A DNA stretch of 64,000 bases from Gammaproteobacteria bacterium (GCA_028821195.1 JAPPHB010000085.1:190580-254579); one strand, 5' to 3'. Numbered from the stretch's first letter, positions 17,896-27,562 are shown. Numbers and translations: made by a program. Notes: generated by a model not told the origin, from the letters alone.

Positions 17896-19163
17896 GCGGA
17901 TGCCCGCGGCACGTACGTCAGAGTCGCCCGGTTCCCGGGCTTGAGGCGTTCTTCGACCAGGGTCTGCACCGCCTCCGGCGTCACCGCGCGCAGACGATCG
18001 ATCTCCGTGGAGATGCGGGCCGGATCTCCGAACTGGGTCGCAAACATCGAGAGCAGGTCAGCGCGTTGGGCGACGACCTCGAGTTGCCCCAGGATGGCAG
18101 TCTCCGCCATGACCACGGCCCGGGCGACTTCCTCGGTCGAGATCGCACCAAGTCCCTCGATCTGCTCGACGACGGCCGCCGCCAGCTCCCCGCCATCGAC
18201 CCCGACGTTGCCGGTGGCCTGAACCAGCATCATCCCCGCTCCCGTCATCAACGGAAAGACATGTGCCGCGACATCCTTGGCGAGCCGGCGCTCCAGCACG
18301 AGCGAGCGGTGAAGACGCGACGCCCGCCCGCGTCCCAGAATGTCGCCCGCGACATCGGCGGCGTAGAAGGCGGGATCGTCGAAGGTGGGCACGCGCATCC
18401 CGGCGTAGACCCGCGTGAGCGGCACATCGGCCTCGACCGTCTGGCCGGCATCGACGTGGTTCTCGCGCTCCGCGTGCGCGTCCCCGGGGATCATCCGCGT
18501 CCCGGCTCCCGGCGGAATGTCGCCGAAATAGCGCTTGATCCATTCGAGCGCGCGCCTGGCTTCGAAGCCGCCACAGAGCGTGAGCACGGCGTTGTCGGGG
18601 GCGTAGTAGGCGCGAAAGAACGATTCGAGATCGCCGAGCGTGAACCCGTCGATGTCCTCAAGGGAGCCGATGACCGGATGGCGATAGGGATGCCCCGGTG
18701 GATACACCATCGCGAGCATCCGCTCATCCCAGTCGCCGTAGGGCTGATTGTCGTAGCGCTGGCGGCGCTCGTTCTTCACGACGTCGCGCTGGTTCTCGAG
18801 CTTCTCGGCGGTGAGTGCGGGAAGCATCCAGCCCATGCGATCCGCTTCGAGCCAGAGCGCCAGCTCGAGATGGTGCGAAGGGAGGGTCTCGTAGTAGTTG
18901 GTCCGGTCGAACCAGGTGGAGGCGTTGGCCGATCCGCCCACGCCCTCAAGCAGCTCGAAGTGCTGGTTGCCGGCCACGTGGCGCGAGCCCTGGAACATCA
19001 TGTGCTCGAAGAGATGAGCCAGACCGGTCTGCCCCGCGCCTTCGTTCCGGGAACCCACGTCGTACCAGAGGTTCACCGCGACGATGGGCACGGAGGGCTC
19101 CGGGGAAAGGACGATCCGGAGTCCGTTCTCCAGGCGGTGCTCTTCGCAGGGGATGGAGATCAC
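17892..19163 (-). CDS. Zinc-dependent M16 family peptidase, catalytic subunit
   Basis: Insulinase-type metallopeptidase of 423 residues. The zinc site is HLFEHMMFQGS (His50, Glu53, His54), and the downstream KNERRQRYDNQPYG supplies the third glutamate ligand. I chose the GTG at 19163 (ISIPCEEHRLENGLRIVL follows) because GGGAAG sits about five bases before it and it clears the upstream gene by 31 bases; an earlier in-frame GTG at 19274 would overlap that gene by 80 bases. Its stop overlaps the start of the non-catalytic M16 gene, implying a heteromeric peptidase. Confidence 0.9.
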   Translation of the reverse strand: MISIPCEEHRLENGLRIVLSPEPSVPIVAVNLWYDVGSRNEGAGQTGLAHLFEHMMFQGSRHVAGNQHFELLEGVGGSANASTWFDRTNYYETLPSHHLELALWLEADRMGWMLPALTAEKLENQRDVVKNERRQRYDNQPYGDWDERMLAMVYPPGHPYRHPVIGSLEDIDGFTLGDLESFFRAYYAPDNAVLTLCGGFEARRALEWIKRYFGDIPPGAGTRMIPGDAHAERENHVDAGQTVEADVPLTRVYAGMRVPTFDDPAFYAADVAGDILGRGRASRLHRSLVLERRLAKDVAAHVFPLMTGAGMMLVQATGNVGVDGGELAAAVVEQIEGLGAISTEEVARAVVMAETAILGQLEVVAQRADLLSMFATQFGDPARISTEIDRLRAVTPEAVQTLVEERLKPGNRATLTYVPRASA

Positions 19164-19194
19164 AGGTGCTTCCCGGCGGCGGAAGACGACGGTT

Positions 19195-20403
19195 TCAGCT
19201 GCCGAACTTCGCCAGCCGCCCGGCGTGAGCCAAGGCCAGCGACATGATGTGCCGCGCGGCGATGGTGCCCACATCGCCCCGCCGGCACGCGTTCTCGGTA
19301 AGGCGGCGCCCCGTCGGCCGGGGGTAGCGCGACCGGATCAGGAGCGGCACCGCGTGCCAGGAATGGCCGGCCATGGTCGCGGGGGTGCTGTGGTCACCGG
19401 TGACGATCACCACGCCGCCGTCGTCCAGTGCCGGGAGGAGGCGGTCCAGCGCCTCGATGGCGGCGACCTTGCCCTCGAAATCCCCGTCCTCCCCTCGGGA
19501 ATCCGTGGCCTTGTAATGGAAAAAGCGGAAGTCGGCGTGTCCGGCGGCCCCCTGCATCAACTCCACCGCTTCGTCATCCGAGGCCGGGGTTGCGGCCAGC
19601 TCCATCCCGACGAGACGGGCCACCCCCCGGTACATGGGATAGCGCGCCACCGCCACCGCCTTGAGCCCATACCGCCGGGAAAAGCCCGCCGGCGCGCGGT
19701 ATTCGGCGAACCCGCGGGCGAGAAGGCCGTTGGCGACAGGCTCGGTGGCCAGCACCTCCGCCGCGCGAGAGAGAATCTGGTCGGCGGTCCGGGTGGTGCG
19801 CGCCGACGCCGTGTCCCCCTCGGGCGCGCGGGGAGGCCGGGGCGGGATGCCGGTCCGCTGCGGGTCGGTGTCGGATACCTCCGCGCCGAGACCGTCGCCG
19901 CGCAGCACCATCACGGCGCGGTGCTCCATGACGTGCTGGAAGTGGAGGTCCACACCTGGAGGGGCGGTCACGCCGTCCTGCAACCGGCGCACCAGCCGCC
20001 GGCCCTCCGGGTTGCCGGGGCGGCCCGCGCGGCGGTCGGTCACGCGGCCCCGTCCGTCCAGGGTGGCCAGGTTGAGCCGGGCCGCCACATCCCCCTCGCG
20101 CAGGCGAATCCCGACCCCCAGCGCGGCCAGCACCCCGCGTCCGACCAGGTGGCGGGCGGGGTCGTACCCGAAGAGGGCGAGGTGGGCGGGGCCGCTTCCG
20201 GGCGTGACCCCGGGCGCGACAGGGACGTGCATGCCCAGCGAGCTCTCCGCGGCCATCGCGTCCAGGTTGGGCGTGGTCGCGGACTCCAGTTCGGTCAGGC
20301 CGGTGGTGGGGTGGGGAAGCCCGCCGACCCCGTCGACCACGATCATGGTGATCGCTTCGCCGCCCGGCATGCGCTCCACCAGGTCGTCCGGGAACCGCGT
20401 CAC
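19195..20403 (-). CDS. apgM: 2,3-bisphosphoglycerate-independent phosphoglycerate mutase, ApgM (archaeal) type
   Basis: Alkaline-phosphatase-superfamily enzyme that would interconvert 3- and 2-phosphoglycerate. Visible motifs are MIVVDGVGGLPHP at the N-terminus, ATTPNLDAMA, SGPAHLALFGYDP, GIRLREGDVAARLNLATLD and near the C-terminus IVTGDHSTP and GHSWHAVPLLI, which carry the metal ligands. The GTG at 20403 gives 402 residues, normal for ApgM; a GTG at 20412 is an alternative, and the frame remains open to 20637 with non-family composition. It lies 31 bases upstream of the M16 pair. Fine specificity within the superfamily is inferred. Confidence 0.85.
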   Translation of the reverse strand: MTRFPDDLVERMPGGEAITMIVVDGVGGLPHPTTGLTELESATTPNLDAMAAESSLGMHVPVAPGVTPGSGPAHLALFGYDPARHLVGRGVLAALGVGIRLREGDVAARLNLATLDGRGRVTDRRAGRPGNPEGRRLVRRLQDGVTAPPGVDLHFQHVMEHRAVMVLRGDGLGAEVSDTDPQRTGIPPRPPRAPEGDTASARTTRTADQILSRAAEVLATEPVANGLLARGFAEYRAPAGFSRRYGLKAVAVARYPMYRGVARLVGMELAATPASDDEAVELMQGAAGHADFRFFHYKATDSRGEDGDFEGKVAAIEALDRLLPALDDGGVVIVTGDHSTPATMAGHSWHAVPLLIRSRYPRPTGRRLTENACRRGDVGTIAARHIMSLALAHAGRLAKFGS

Positions 20404-20539
20404 CCTGCCCACGCTGCCCGCCCCCCGTCCGTCATCGGCATCCTGAACCTCGGAGAAGATTGACTGTCCGTCTGCCCACCGCGCGCGCGCCGGCCCCACC
20501 CGTGAACCAGGTTCATCGGCGCGCCGGACGCGGGCAACC

Positions 20540-20563
20540 CCGTCCCGGGCGCGACCGGGACGG
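20540..20563. repeat. Perfect 9-bp inverted repeat in divergent intergenic region
   Basis: CCGTCCCGG and its exact complement CCGGGACGG are separated by six bases. The repeat lies between the leftward apgM gene and the rightward lipoprotein gene. No T-run follows on either strand, so an operator or attenuator-like role is as likely as termination. A TACAAT hexamer at 20612-20617, 68 bases before the lipoprotein start, could be a -10 box, but I found no good -35. Confidence 0.5.
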
Positions 20564-20684
20564 ACCCGCCCGCCAGCGCCTGTGTCGGTAGCAGGCGCGC
20601 GCCGCTCGCGATACAATGTACAAAGGCAGGAAACCACGGACCCCCGGCCACCGGCCGGCTCCGGTCCCCGCGGGAGGAGGTATC

Positions 20685-21056
20685 ATGACGACTCGACCCC
20701 TGTTCGCTTTCTGTATGCTGGCGACGTTGCTGGCTGCGGGCTGCACGGGACAGCGACCGCCGCCCGGCATCAGCGGCGAGCCATCGCGGGATATCACGAT
20801 CTTTGTGGACAACCTCGACTTCAACGACGCCCGCATCTACATCTCCACCGGCGGCGGACGCACCCGGCTGGGCAACGTTTCCGGCAAGACGCGCGAGCGG
20901 TTCACGCGCGAGTGGCGGCTGCCGACCATCGGTTTCGAAGTCGATCTGCTGGGCGGCGGCCTTTACCGGACGCAGGAGTTGGCGGTCACCGCGGGCGAAG
21001 CCTTCGATCTCCTGATCCAGGCCGGCTTCGTTCGCCTGATCCCCAGAGGTCGCTGA
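20685..21056 (+). CDS. Small exported lipoprotein of unknown function
   Basis: A 123-residue protein beginning at ATG 20685, which is preceded by a strong GGAGGAGG ribosome-binding site. The signal peptide ends LLAAGCTGQ, with the lipidated Cys at about residue 20. The mature part has VDNLDFNDARIYI and RLGNVSGKTRERFTREW, predicted as short beta strands; I do not recognise a named domain. It is three bases upstream of the DsbA-like gene, so the two probably form a small envelope operon. Confidence 0.75.
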   Translation: MTTRPLFAFCMLATLLAAGCTGQRPPPGISGEPSRDITIFVDNLDFNDARIYISTGGGRTRLGNVSGKTRERFTREWRLPTIGFEVDLLGGGLYRTQELAVTAGEAFDLLIQAGFVRLIPRGR

Positions 21057-21059
21057 ACC

Positions 21060-21767
21060 ATGAGAAAGGCACATCAGCGTGCCCGGCGGGCGACGATTGC
21101 GGCGCTCGCCCTGGCGGCGGCGATCCCCATGTCCGCCAGCGGGCTGCAGCAGGAGCTTCCCGGTGGACTCGCGCTCAGCGTGGTGGACGTCGACTTCCTG
21201 GAGCGCGCCGACAATTCGCGCATCTACATGGTGGACTCCACCCTGGCCCGCATCGACGAGTTCATCGACTTCGGCTGTCCCACCTGCCGGTCGTTCTACA
21301 TTCTGCGCACCGATTCGCTGAAGACGAACCTCGTCGACACCGGGAGGGCGAACTTCGTGGTGCGCATGTTTCCACTGGCCCGTCTGATGCGCGGGTTTCA
21401 CGCGGCGGAGGCTGCCCTGTGCGCGGGTGGTCTTAACGACCAGCAGGGCTTCGAGGCGATGCAGCACCGCCTGTACATGAACCAGAGCGTGTGGCAGCCG
21501 CTGCAGGACCCGATTCCCGTCTTCCTCCAGTTCGCGGCCGACATCAACCTCCCGCTGGAGGATTTCCAGGCCTGCCTCATCCGCGACACGGTCGCGCCCC
21601 TCATCCTGAGCGACATGAACCTGGCCCAGGTACTGTCGGTCGAGGGGACGCCCACGTTCGTGGTCAACCGGGGCGGGGAACTGACCGGAGAGGTCAAGCT
21701 CACCGGCGAGGAGGGGATCTCCTCCTTCGAGGAAGCCGTGACTCGCCTGTCGGGGCCCGGAAATTAG
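21060..21767 (+). CDS. Exported DsbA-like thioredoxin-fold protein
   Basis: A 235-residue secreted protein with signal peptide (about 1-28). The redox site is FGCPTCRSFY (Cys73, Cys76), and the cis-proline loop is VEGTPTFVVNRGG near residue 200, both typical of the DsbA/DsbG-like Thioredoxin_4 group. An extra Cys occurs in AALCAGGLND and another in QACLIRDT, as in homologues. It likely performs thiol-disulfide exchange in the periplasm, which would suit the many CxxCH cytochromes of this genome. The pairing with the upstream lipoprotein is suggestive only. Confidence 0.85.
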   Translation: MRKAHQRARRATIAALALAAAIPMSASGLQQELPGGLALSVVDVDFLERADNSRIYMVDSTLARIDEFIDFGCPTCRSFYILRTDSLKTNLVDTGRANFVVRMFPLARLMRGFHAAEAALCAGGLNDQQGFEAMQHRLYMNQSVWQPLQDPIPVFLQFAADINLPLEDFQACLIRDTVAPLILSDMNLAQVLSVEGTPTFVVNRGGELTGEVKLTGEEGISSFEEAVTRLSGPGN

Positions 21768-21830
21768 CTTAGTCCAGTTAGTTTAGCTAACCCCGGTCCA
21801 CTTCTTTGGGGATGTGCCGCGCACAGCTGG

Positions 21831-23252
21831 CTATTCCTTCGCCGGCAACCCCGGCTCGGTCATTGCGCGCACGTCCAGCGCCTCCTCCAGCGTCTCGTCG
21901 TCGAGCAACCCCCTCGAGCGCACGACGTCGCGCACCGCCCGGCCCTCGCGGGCGGCCTCCTGGGCCACCTTGGCGGCGGCGTCGTAGCCGATGTAGGGGT
22001 TGAGCGCGGTCGCGATCGCGGGATTCCGGTCGAGCAGTTTGCGCGCCCGCTGTTCGTTGGCTTCGATGCCTGCCACGCACCGGTCCGCGAAGGCGCGGCT
22101 CGCCCCCGCGAGCAGCGTGATCGACTCGAGCAGGGAGTGGGCGATGACCGGCAGCATCACGTTCAGCTCGAAGTTGCCGCGGCTTCCGGCGATGGTGACC
22201 GTGGTGTGGTTCCCGGCCACGCGCGCCGCGACCATCATCAGCGCCTCCGACATGACCGGGTTCACCTTGCCGGGCATGATGGAGCTCCCCGGCTGCACGG
22301 CGGGAAGCCGGATCTCGTGAATGCCCGAAGTCGGGCCCGATGAGAGCCAGCGGATGTCGTCGGCGATCTTCATCAGGCCTGATGCCGCGGCGTTCAGGGC
22401 TCCGGAGGCGCTCACGCAGGCGTCCTGGGAGCCCTGCGCCGCGAAGTGGTCTTCTGCTTCGCGAAACGCGAGGCCGGTTTCCCGGGAGAGATGCTCGATG
22501 GTGAGGCGTGCGAAGTCGGGGTGGGTGTTGATGCCGGTTCCGGTGGCCGTGCCGCCCAGCGCCAGCTCGGCCAGTTCCGCGGAGGTGTGTCGCAGGCGCT
22601 CGATAGCGCGCGTGATCTGCATCGCGTAGCCGCCGAACTCCTGCCCCAGCCGCACCGGGGTGGCGTCCATCAGGTGGGTGCGGCCGGACTTGAGCACGCC
22701 GTCGAAGGCCTCCGCCTTCGCCGCCAGCAGCGCCCGCAGGTGCTCGAGCGCGGGAATCAGCTCCTCCTCGATCGCGGTGCGCGCCGAGACGTGGATCGCC
22801 GTCGGGATGACGTCGTTGGAAGACTGGCCGAAGTTGACGTGGTCGTTGGGGTGCACGCGGTCGCCACGATGCGCGCCGGCGTCTTCGGAGCCTTCCAGGA
22901 TGCGGTTGGCCAGCGCCGCGATCACCTCGTTGGCGTTCATGTTCGAGGACGTTCCCGAGCCGGTCTGGTACACGTCGAGCACGAACTCGCCGTCCAGGTC
23001 GCCGCGCGCGACCTCGGTGGCGGCCTCGGCGATCGCCCGCGCCGTGTCGCCGTCCAGGTATCCCAGTTCGCGGTTGACCCGTGCGGCGGATTTCTTGATC
23101 AGCCCCAGCGCCTGGATGAAGCGGCGCCCGAAACGCTGGCCGCTGATGGGGAAGTTCTCGAAGGCGCGCTGCGTCTGAGCCCCGTAGAGGGCATCGGCGG
23201 GAACGTGAACTTCGCCCAGCGAATCACGCTCGACGCGAAACCGGTTGGACAT
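21831..23252 (-). CDS. fumC: Class II fumarate hydratase
   Basis: Interconverts fumarate and malate in the citric acid cycle. Start ATG 23252 has a GGAGG site eight bases upstream and gives 473 residues, the usual length; an in-frame start ten codons earlier is less likely. Motifs include [25 protein letters not shown]-type N-terminus (read as separate blocks), [45 protein letters not shown] and the signature [11 protein letters not shown] near residue 320. The gene is 63 bases from the convergent DsbA-like gene, a gap containing an AT-rich TTAGCT/AGCTAA inverted repeat (21764-21790). Confidence 0.96.
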   Translation of the reverse strand: MSNRFRVERDSLGEVHVPADALYGAQTQRAFENFPISGQRFGRRFIQALGLIKKSAARVNRELGYLDGDTARAIAEAATEVARGDLDGEFVLDVYQTGSGTSSNMNANEVIAALANRILEGSEDAGAHRGDRVHPNDHVNFGQSSNDVIPTAIHVSARTAIEEELIPALEHLRALLAAKAEAFDGVLKSGRTHLMDATPVRLGQEFGGYAMQITRAIERLRHTSAELAELALGGTATGTGINTHPDFARLTIEHLSRETGLAFREAEDHFAAQGSQDACVSASGALNAAASGLMKIADDIRWLSSGPTSGIHEIRLPAVQPGSSIMPGKVNPVMSEALMMVAARVAGNHTTVTIAGSRGNFELNVMLPVIAHSLLESITLLAGASRAFADRCVAGIEANEQRARKLLDRNPAIATALNPYIGYDAAAKVAQEAAREGRAVRDVVRSRGLLDDETLEEALDVRAMTEPGLPAKE

Positions 23253-23437
23253 GCCGGGAACCTCCGGATGTTGGGGATGCATGGCTTTTCTTTTCGCGCC
23301 TCCAAGATAATTGTCCCGGCGCGGGAAAGGACGGGTGCGCGCGTGTGGTTCCCTGTAGCTTGCGTGGCGGCCTTCGCCGGGGTGGCGGCGCCCCGCCGCA
23401 CAACGATGTCTTTCGGGCCTGACTCGGAGAGCTGCCG

Positions 23438-24379
23438 ATGCGCATCATCATCTACGGAGCCGGCGCTGTCGGCGGATACTACGGGGCGCGGCTGGCCCAG
23501 GCGGGCGAGGAGGTGGTCTTCTTCGCGCGTGGACGTCAACTGGCGGCGTTGCGGTCGGGCGGCCTGCGGGTGGAGAGCATCGCCGGCGACGTAGCTCTCG
23601 AGCGTGTCGCCGCCACCGATGACCCCGCGTCGCTCGGGCAGGCGGACGCCGTGTTGGTCACCACCAAGACCTGGCAGGTCGAGGCGGCCGGGCGGGTACT
23701 GCGGCCGCTGGTGGGGGGCGGCACCGTTGTGGTCCCGCTCCAGAACGGGGTGGAGGCGGCCACCCAGTTGGAACGGTCGCTGCCGGCCGCAGCGGTGGCC
23801 GGCGGCCTCACCCGCATCCTGTGCGAACTGGTCGAGCCCGGCCGCATCCGGCACACCGGCATAGACCCCGTGATCGTCATGGGAGAGCGGGACGGGCGCC
23901 GGACCGGTCGCTGCGACCGTCTGGCGGAAGCGCTGGAGCGGGCTCCCGGGGTGTCCGTCGTGGTCTCGGGCGACATCGAGGCCGAGCTCTGGCACAAGCT
24001 CCTCCTCATGGCCCCGGTGAGCGGCGTCTGTTCGGTGGCGCGGATGCCCCTGGGCGCAGTGCGCGCCACCCCCCCCGCCCGTGAACTCCTGCGCCGCGCG
24101 ATGGAAGAGACCGCCGCGGTGGCTGCGGCCCGTGGGATTCTCCTGCCGGATGGCGTCATTGCGGATGCGCTGGCCTTCTTCGACGGCCTCCCGCCAGACT
24201 CCATCCCCTCGATGCATCGCGACATCGCGGGCGGCCGACCCTCCGAGCTGGAGCAGTTGAGCGGCGCGGTGGTCCGGCTGGGTCGCGAGTGCGGGGTGGC
24301 CACTCCGGTTCACCAGTTCATGCACGCGGCCCTGCTTCCGTCTGAGCATGCCGCGCGCGGAGAAGGGACGGGGCGGTAG
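23438..24379 (+). CDS. 2-dehydropantoate 2-reductase (ketopantoate reductase) family
   Basis: NADPH-dependent reductase of 313 residues, probably making pantoate for coenzyme A synthesis. The N-terminal dinucleotide site is [17 protein letters not shown] (7-23). [21 protein letters not shown] and the catalytic-lysine region [16 protein letters not shown] (about residue 180-195) fit the family, as does the C-terminal [21 protein letters not shown] lies about six bases before the start. The paralogous family includes non-pantothenate enzymes and no pan gene is adjacent, so the exact substrate is open. Confidence 0.87.
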   Translation: MRIIIYGAGAVGGYYGARLAQAGEEVVFFARGRQLAALRSGGLRVESIAGDVALERVAATDDPASLGQADAVLVTTKTWQVEAAGRVLRPLVGGGTVVVPLQNGVEAATQLERSLPAAAVAGGLTRILCELVEPGRIRHTGIDPVIVMGERDGRRTGRCDRLAEALERAPGVSVVVSGDIEAELWHKLLLMAPVSGVCSVARMPLGAVRATPPARELLRRAMEETAAVAAARGILLPDGVIADALAFFDGLPPDSIPSMHRDIAGGRPSELEQLSGAVVRLGRECGVATPVHQFMHAALLPSEHAARGEGTGR

Positions 24380-24482
24380 GGCCCCGCCGGGGCGGATTGC
24401 AGCCCGCCGCTGCCGGCTCCCGCATGTTCCGCGTAGGCCCCAAACCTTGAACAGCGCCTCATTGAGGCGGCATCTTCAGGCC

Positions 24483-26813
24483 ATGCGCAGGGGTGCCATG
24501 GGGTCGCCGCCTCGACCGGTGACCAAGGATCTGGTGCTGGTCGGCGGCGGGCACACCCACGTCGCCGTACTCAAGCACTTCGGCATGAAGCCGCTTCCCG
24601 GGGTTCGGCTCACGCTCATCTCGCGGGAATCCAACGCCCCGTACTCCGGGATGCTCCCGGGGCTGATCGCCGGGCACTACACGTTCTCGGACGCCCATAT
24701 CGATCTGGCTCCGCTGGCCCGTTTCGCTCGTGCCCGCTTCCTGCGCGATCGGGTGGTGGGAGTCGATCTCGAAAACAAGCGGGTGATGTGCGCCGGGCGT
24801 CCGCCGGTGGCCTTCGACGTGCTCTCGCTGAATACGGGTTCAGCGCCCGGCGTGCGGCGGGTCGAGGGGGCGGAAGGGTCGGTGGTTCCGGTGAAGCCCA
24901 TCGACGGCTTCTTCGCCCGCTGGACACGGCTCCGCGAGCGTGTTGCCGGCAGCTCCGGCCCGGTCTCGATCGGGATCGTGGGCGGCGGTGCCGGCGGCGT
25001 GGAAGTTGCCCTCTCCATCCGCTACGGGCTCGCGCGGGCCGCGAGGGCCACCGGCCGGCGCAGCGACCGCGTGCGCATCGAACTCTTCACCGATTCCAGC
25101 GAGATCCTCCCCGCCTACCCCCGGCGCATGCGCACGCGCTTTGCGCGGATCCTCGAGGAAGATGGCATCGTGGTTCACACCAGGCACCGGGTGGTGCGAG
25201 TGGACGGCTCCTGTCTGCACTTCGGGAACGGATCCCGCGCCACCTTCGACGAACTGCTCTGGGTCACGACCGCGGGCGCGCCGGACTGGCCGCGGCAGTC
25301 CCGTCTGGAGGTTGACGAGCGCGGCTTCATCCGGGTGCGCGACACGCTGCAGACCCTGTCGCATCCCGATGTCTTCGCCGCCGGAGATATCGCCGCGGTG
25401 GAAGGGTATCCGCGTCCCAAGGCCGGTGTCTTCGCGGTTCGCCAGGGTCCGCCGCTCGCCCGTAACCTCGAGCGCCGCCTGCGGGGTGCTCCGCTTGCCG
25501 GCTTCCGGCCCCAGCGCGAATACCTGAGCCTGATCTCGACCGGTCGCCGCCATGCCGTGGCCGCCCGCAACGGGCTGACGGTCGCGGGTCGCTGGGTCTG
25601 GACCTGGAAGGACCGCATCGACCGGCGCTTCATCCGCGACTACACCGAGCTGCCATCGATGGACGGGGAAGGGGTCGACGATGAGCCGGCGCCGGGAGGC
25701 GCGCCGAAGGCTGGGCTCCACGGTGATGGTGGGCAGGTTGCGTCTTCCGGCCCCGGTCCCGCGATGCGCTGCGGAGGATGCGGCTCCAAGGTGGGCAGCG
25801 AGCTCCTCTTCCGGTCCCTGGCCCGGCTGGGCGCCAAAGATGATTCGCGCGTGGTGGTCGGCCTGGACGCCCCCGACGACGCGGCGGTGGTCGAGGTTCC
25901 CGCGGGGCAGGTCGCCGTGCAGAGCGTCGACTTCTTCCGCTCGTTTATCGAGGATCCCTTCGTCTTTGGCCGCATCAGCGCCAATCACGCGCTCGGCGAT
26001 GTGTTCGCCATGGGAGCCGAGCCGCTGGCGGCGATGGCGATGGTGACGCTCCCGCTCGCCGCGGAAAAGAAGATGGAGGAGGATCTCACCCAGCTCATGG
26101 CAGGGGCGCTCGAGGTCCTGGAGCGCGACGAGGTCGCGCTGGTCGGCGGGCACACGAGCGAGGGGGGCGAACTCGCCATGGGCTTCTCCGTGACCGGGAC
26201 GGCGCCGGCAGAGGATTTGCTGCGCAAGGCGGGCATGCGTCCGGGCGACCGGCTGGTGCTCACCCGCCCGGTCGGGACGGGTGTGATTCTCGCCGCCGAG
26301 ATGCGGGGCAGGGCGCAGAGCCTGTGGATCGACGCCGCGCTCGCCGCCATGCAGGAGTCCCACCGGGCCGCGGCGCGGGTCCTCCGCGAACACCGAGCCA
26401 CGGCCGCCACCGACGTGACCGGCTTCGGCCTCGCCGGCCACCTCCTGGAAATGGCGCGCGCCTCGGGGGTGGAGGTCTCCGTCGGCCTCGCCGGCGTGCC
26501 CTTCCTCGACGGAGCGCTCGAGCTGGCCCGGCTCGGCATCTTCTCCTCGCTCCAGGAGCAAAACCTGCGCGCGCTGAATGGGGTGCGCGCCGCCCCTGCG
26601 GTGCTCGGCGATCCCGCCACCCAGCTCCTCTTCGACCCGCAGACCGCGGGCGGGCTGCTCGCCAGCGTCCCCGCCGACGGGGCCGACGCATGCGTGGAGG
26701 CCCTGCGCGCCGCCGGCTGCCCGCAGGCGGTCGTGATCGGCACGGTGGTGGCGGAGGGCGCGGCCTCGGGGGAGCCGGGCGTGTTGCACCTCCACGCTGG
26801 ACCCGCGCAATGA
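24483..26813 (+). CDS. selD: Fusion of FAD/NAD(P)H oxidoreductase domain with SelD selenophosphate synthetase
   Basis: A 776-residue two-enzyme protein. The N-terminal part (about 14-390) is an NDH-2-like flavoprotein with LVLVGGGHTHVAVL, GIVGGGAGGVEVALS and the FAD-binding DVFAAGDIAA. After a Gly-rich linker the SelD part begins near residue 428 with GGCGSKVG, in which Cys433 and Lys436 fit the catalytic Cys/Sec and Lys; the enzyme is thus the Cys form. GLDAPDDAAVV, SVDFFRSF, GHTSEGGELAMGF, ATDVTGFGLAGHL and FDPQTAGGLL complete SelD. Such fusions are known. Start is uncertain: ATG 24498 or GTG 24519 are alternatives; frames further upstream would overlap the preceding gene. Confidence 0.9.
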   Translation: MRRGAMGSPPRPVTKDLVLVGGGHTHVAVLKHFGMKPLPGVRLTLISRESNAPYSGMLPGLIAGHYTFSDAHIDLAPLARFARARFLRDRVVGVDLENKRVMCAGRPPVAFDVLSLNTGSAPGVRRVEGAEGSVVPVKPIDGFFARWTRLRERVAGSSGPVSIGIVGGGAGGVEVALSIRYGLARAARATGRRSDRVRIELFTDSSEILPAYPRRMRTRFARILEEDGIVVHTRHRVVRVDGSCLHFGNGSRATFDELLWVTTAGAPDWPRQSRLEVDERGFIRVRDTLQTLSHPDVFAAGDIAAVEGYPRPKAGVFAVRQGPPLARNLERRLRGAPLAGFRPQREYLSLISTGRRHAVAARNGLTVAGRWVWTWKDRIDRRFIRDYTELPSMDGEGVDDEPAPGGAPKAGLHGDGGQVASSGPGPAMRCGGCGSKVGSELLFRSLARLGAKDDSRVVVGLDAPDDAAVVEVPAGQVAVQSVDFFRSFIEDPFVFGRISANHALGDVFAMGAEPLAAMAMVTLPLAAEKKMEEDLTQLMAGALEVLERDEVALVGGHTSEGGELAMGFSVTGTAPAEDLLRKAGMRPGDRLVLTRPVGTGVILAAEMRGRAQSLWIDAALAAMQESHRAAARVLREHRATAATDVTGFGLAGHLLEMARASGVEVSVGLAGVPFLDGALELARLGIFSSLQEQNLRALNGVRAAPAVLGDPATQLLFDPQTAGGLLASVPADGADACVEALRAAGCPQAVVIGTVVAEGAASGEPGVLHLHAGPAQ

Positions 26814-26841
26814 GCCCGAATAATCGCCCCCGCCGCCGATC

Positions 26842-27539
26842 GTGACCCCCACCCATCCCCTCGCCGCCCTGGCCGCCGAAGTCAGCGCCTGCCGCCGATG
26901 CCCGCGCCTGGTCGAGTGGCGGGAGCGGGTCGCGCGCACGAAGCGGGCGGCCTACGCCACCGAGGAGTACTGGGGCCGGCCCGTGCCCGGATTCGGAGAC
27001 CCCGACGCCTGGCTGGTGGTGGTGGGGCTGGCGCCGGGCGCGCACGGTTCCAACCGGACCGGGCGCATGTTCACCGGCGACGCCTCGGGCAACCTGCTCT
27101 ACGGGCGCTCCACCGGGCCGGTCTGGCCTCGCAGCCGGACTCGTTCTCGCGCGACGACGGCCTCGCCCTGAAGGGGACCTGGATCACCGCCGCGGTCCGT
27201 TGCGCTCCGCCGAAGAACCGCCCCACGACCGCCGAGCGTGACGCCTGCCGCCCGTTCCTCGAACGCGAATGGGATCTGCTGCCCGACCTGCGCGTGGTGG
27301 TTGCGCTCGGCGCCTTCGCGTTCTCGGTGGTGCTTCGCCTGCTTCGTGACCGGGGCGAGCCCGTCCCCAGACCCGTGCCCCGCTTCGGCCACGCCGTCGA
27401 GGTGCCCATCCACCCCGGCCTGACGGTGCTGGCCTCCTACCACCCCTCCCAGCAGAACACCTTCACGGGCAAGCTCACGGAGGAGATGTTCGACGCCGTC
27501 TGGAGCCGGGCCTCCGTGCTCGGGCGCCCCGGCGACTGA
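26842..27539 (+). pseudogene. Family 5 (UdgB-like) uracil-DNA glycosylase interrupted by a one-base frameshift
   Basis: The first frame, from GTG 26842, encodes the family N-terminus with iron-sulfur cysteines (SACRRCPRL), [38 protein letters not shown]. At about 27102 the reading shifts: the second frame continues [46 protein letters not shown] and ASYHPSQQNTFTGKLT to the stop at 27539. One missing C in the string after the Tyr codon (TACGGGCG instead of TACCGGGCG) would explain it. Restored, the protein would be about 230 residues and complete. It may be a real mutation or a sequence error. Confidence 0.85.
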
Positions 27540-27543
27540 AATC

Positions 27544-27562
27544 GGCCGCGCTGATCGCGGCC
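27544..27562 (+). terminator. Short GC hairpin after the uracil-DNA glycosylase gene
   Basis: GGCCGCG and CGCGGCC form a perfect seven-base stem with a five-base loop, five bases after the glycosylase stop. No T-tract follows, so factor-independent termination is uncertain. It lies just before the sdhCAB promoter candidate, a sensible place to separate the two transcription units. Confidence 0.35.

Noticed and set aside
27098-27110. Programmed ribosomal frameshift in the uracil-DNA glycosylase
   Set aside because: There is no slippery heptamer or downstream pseudoknot, and homologues of this family are single-frame proteins as far as I know.
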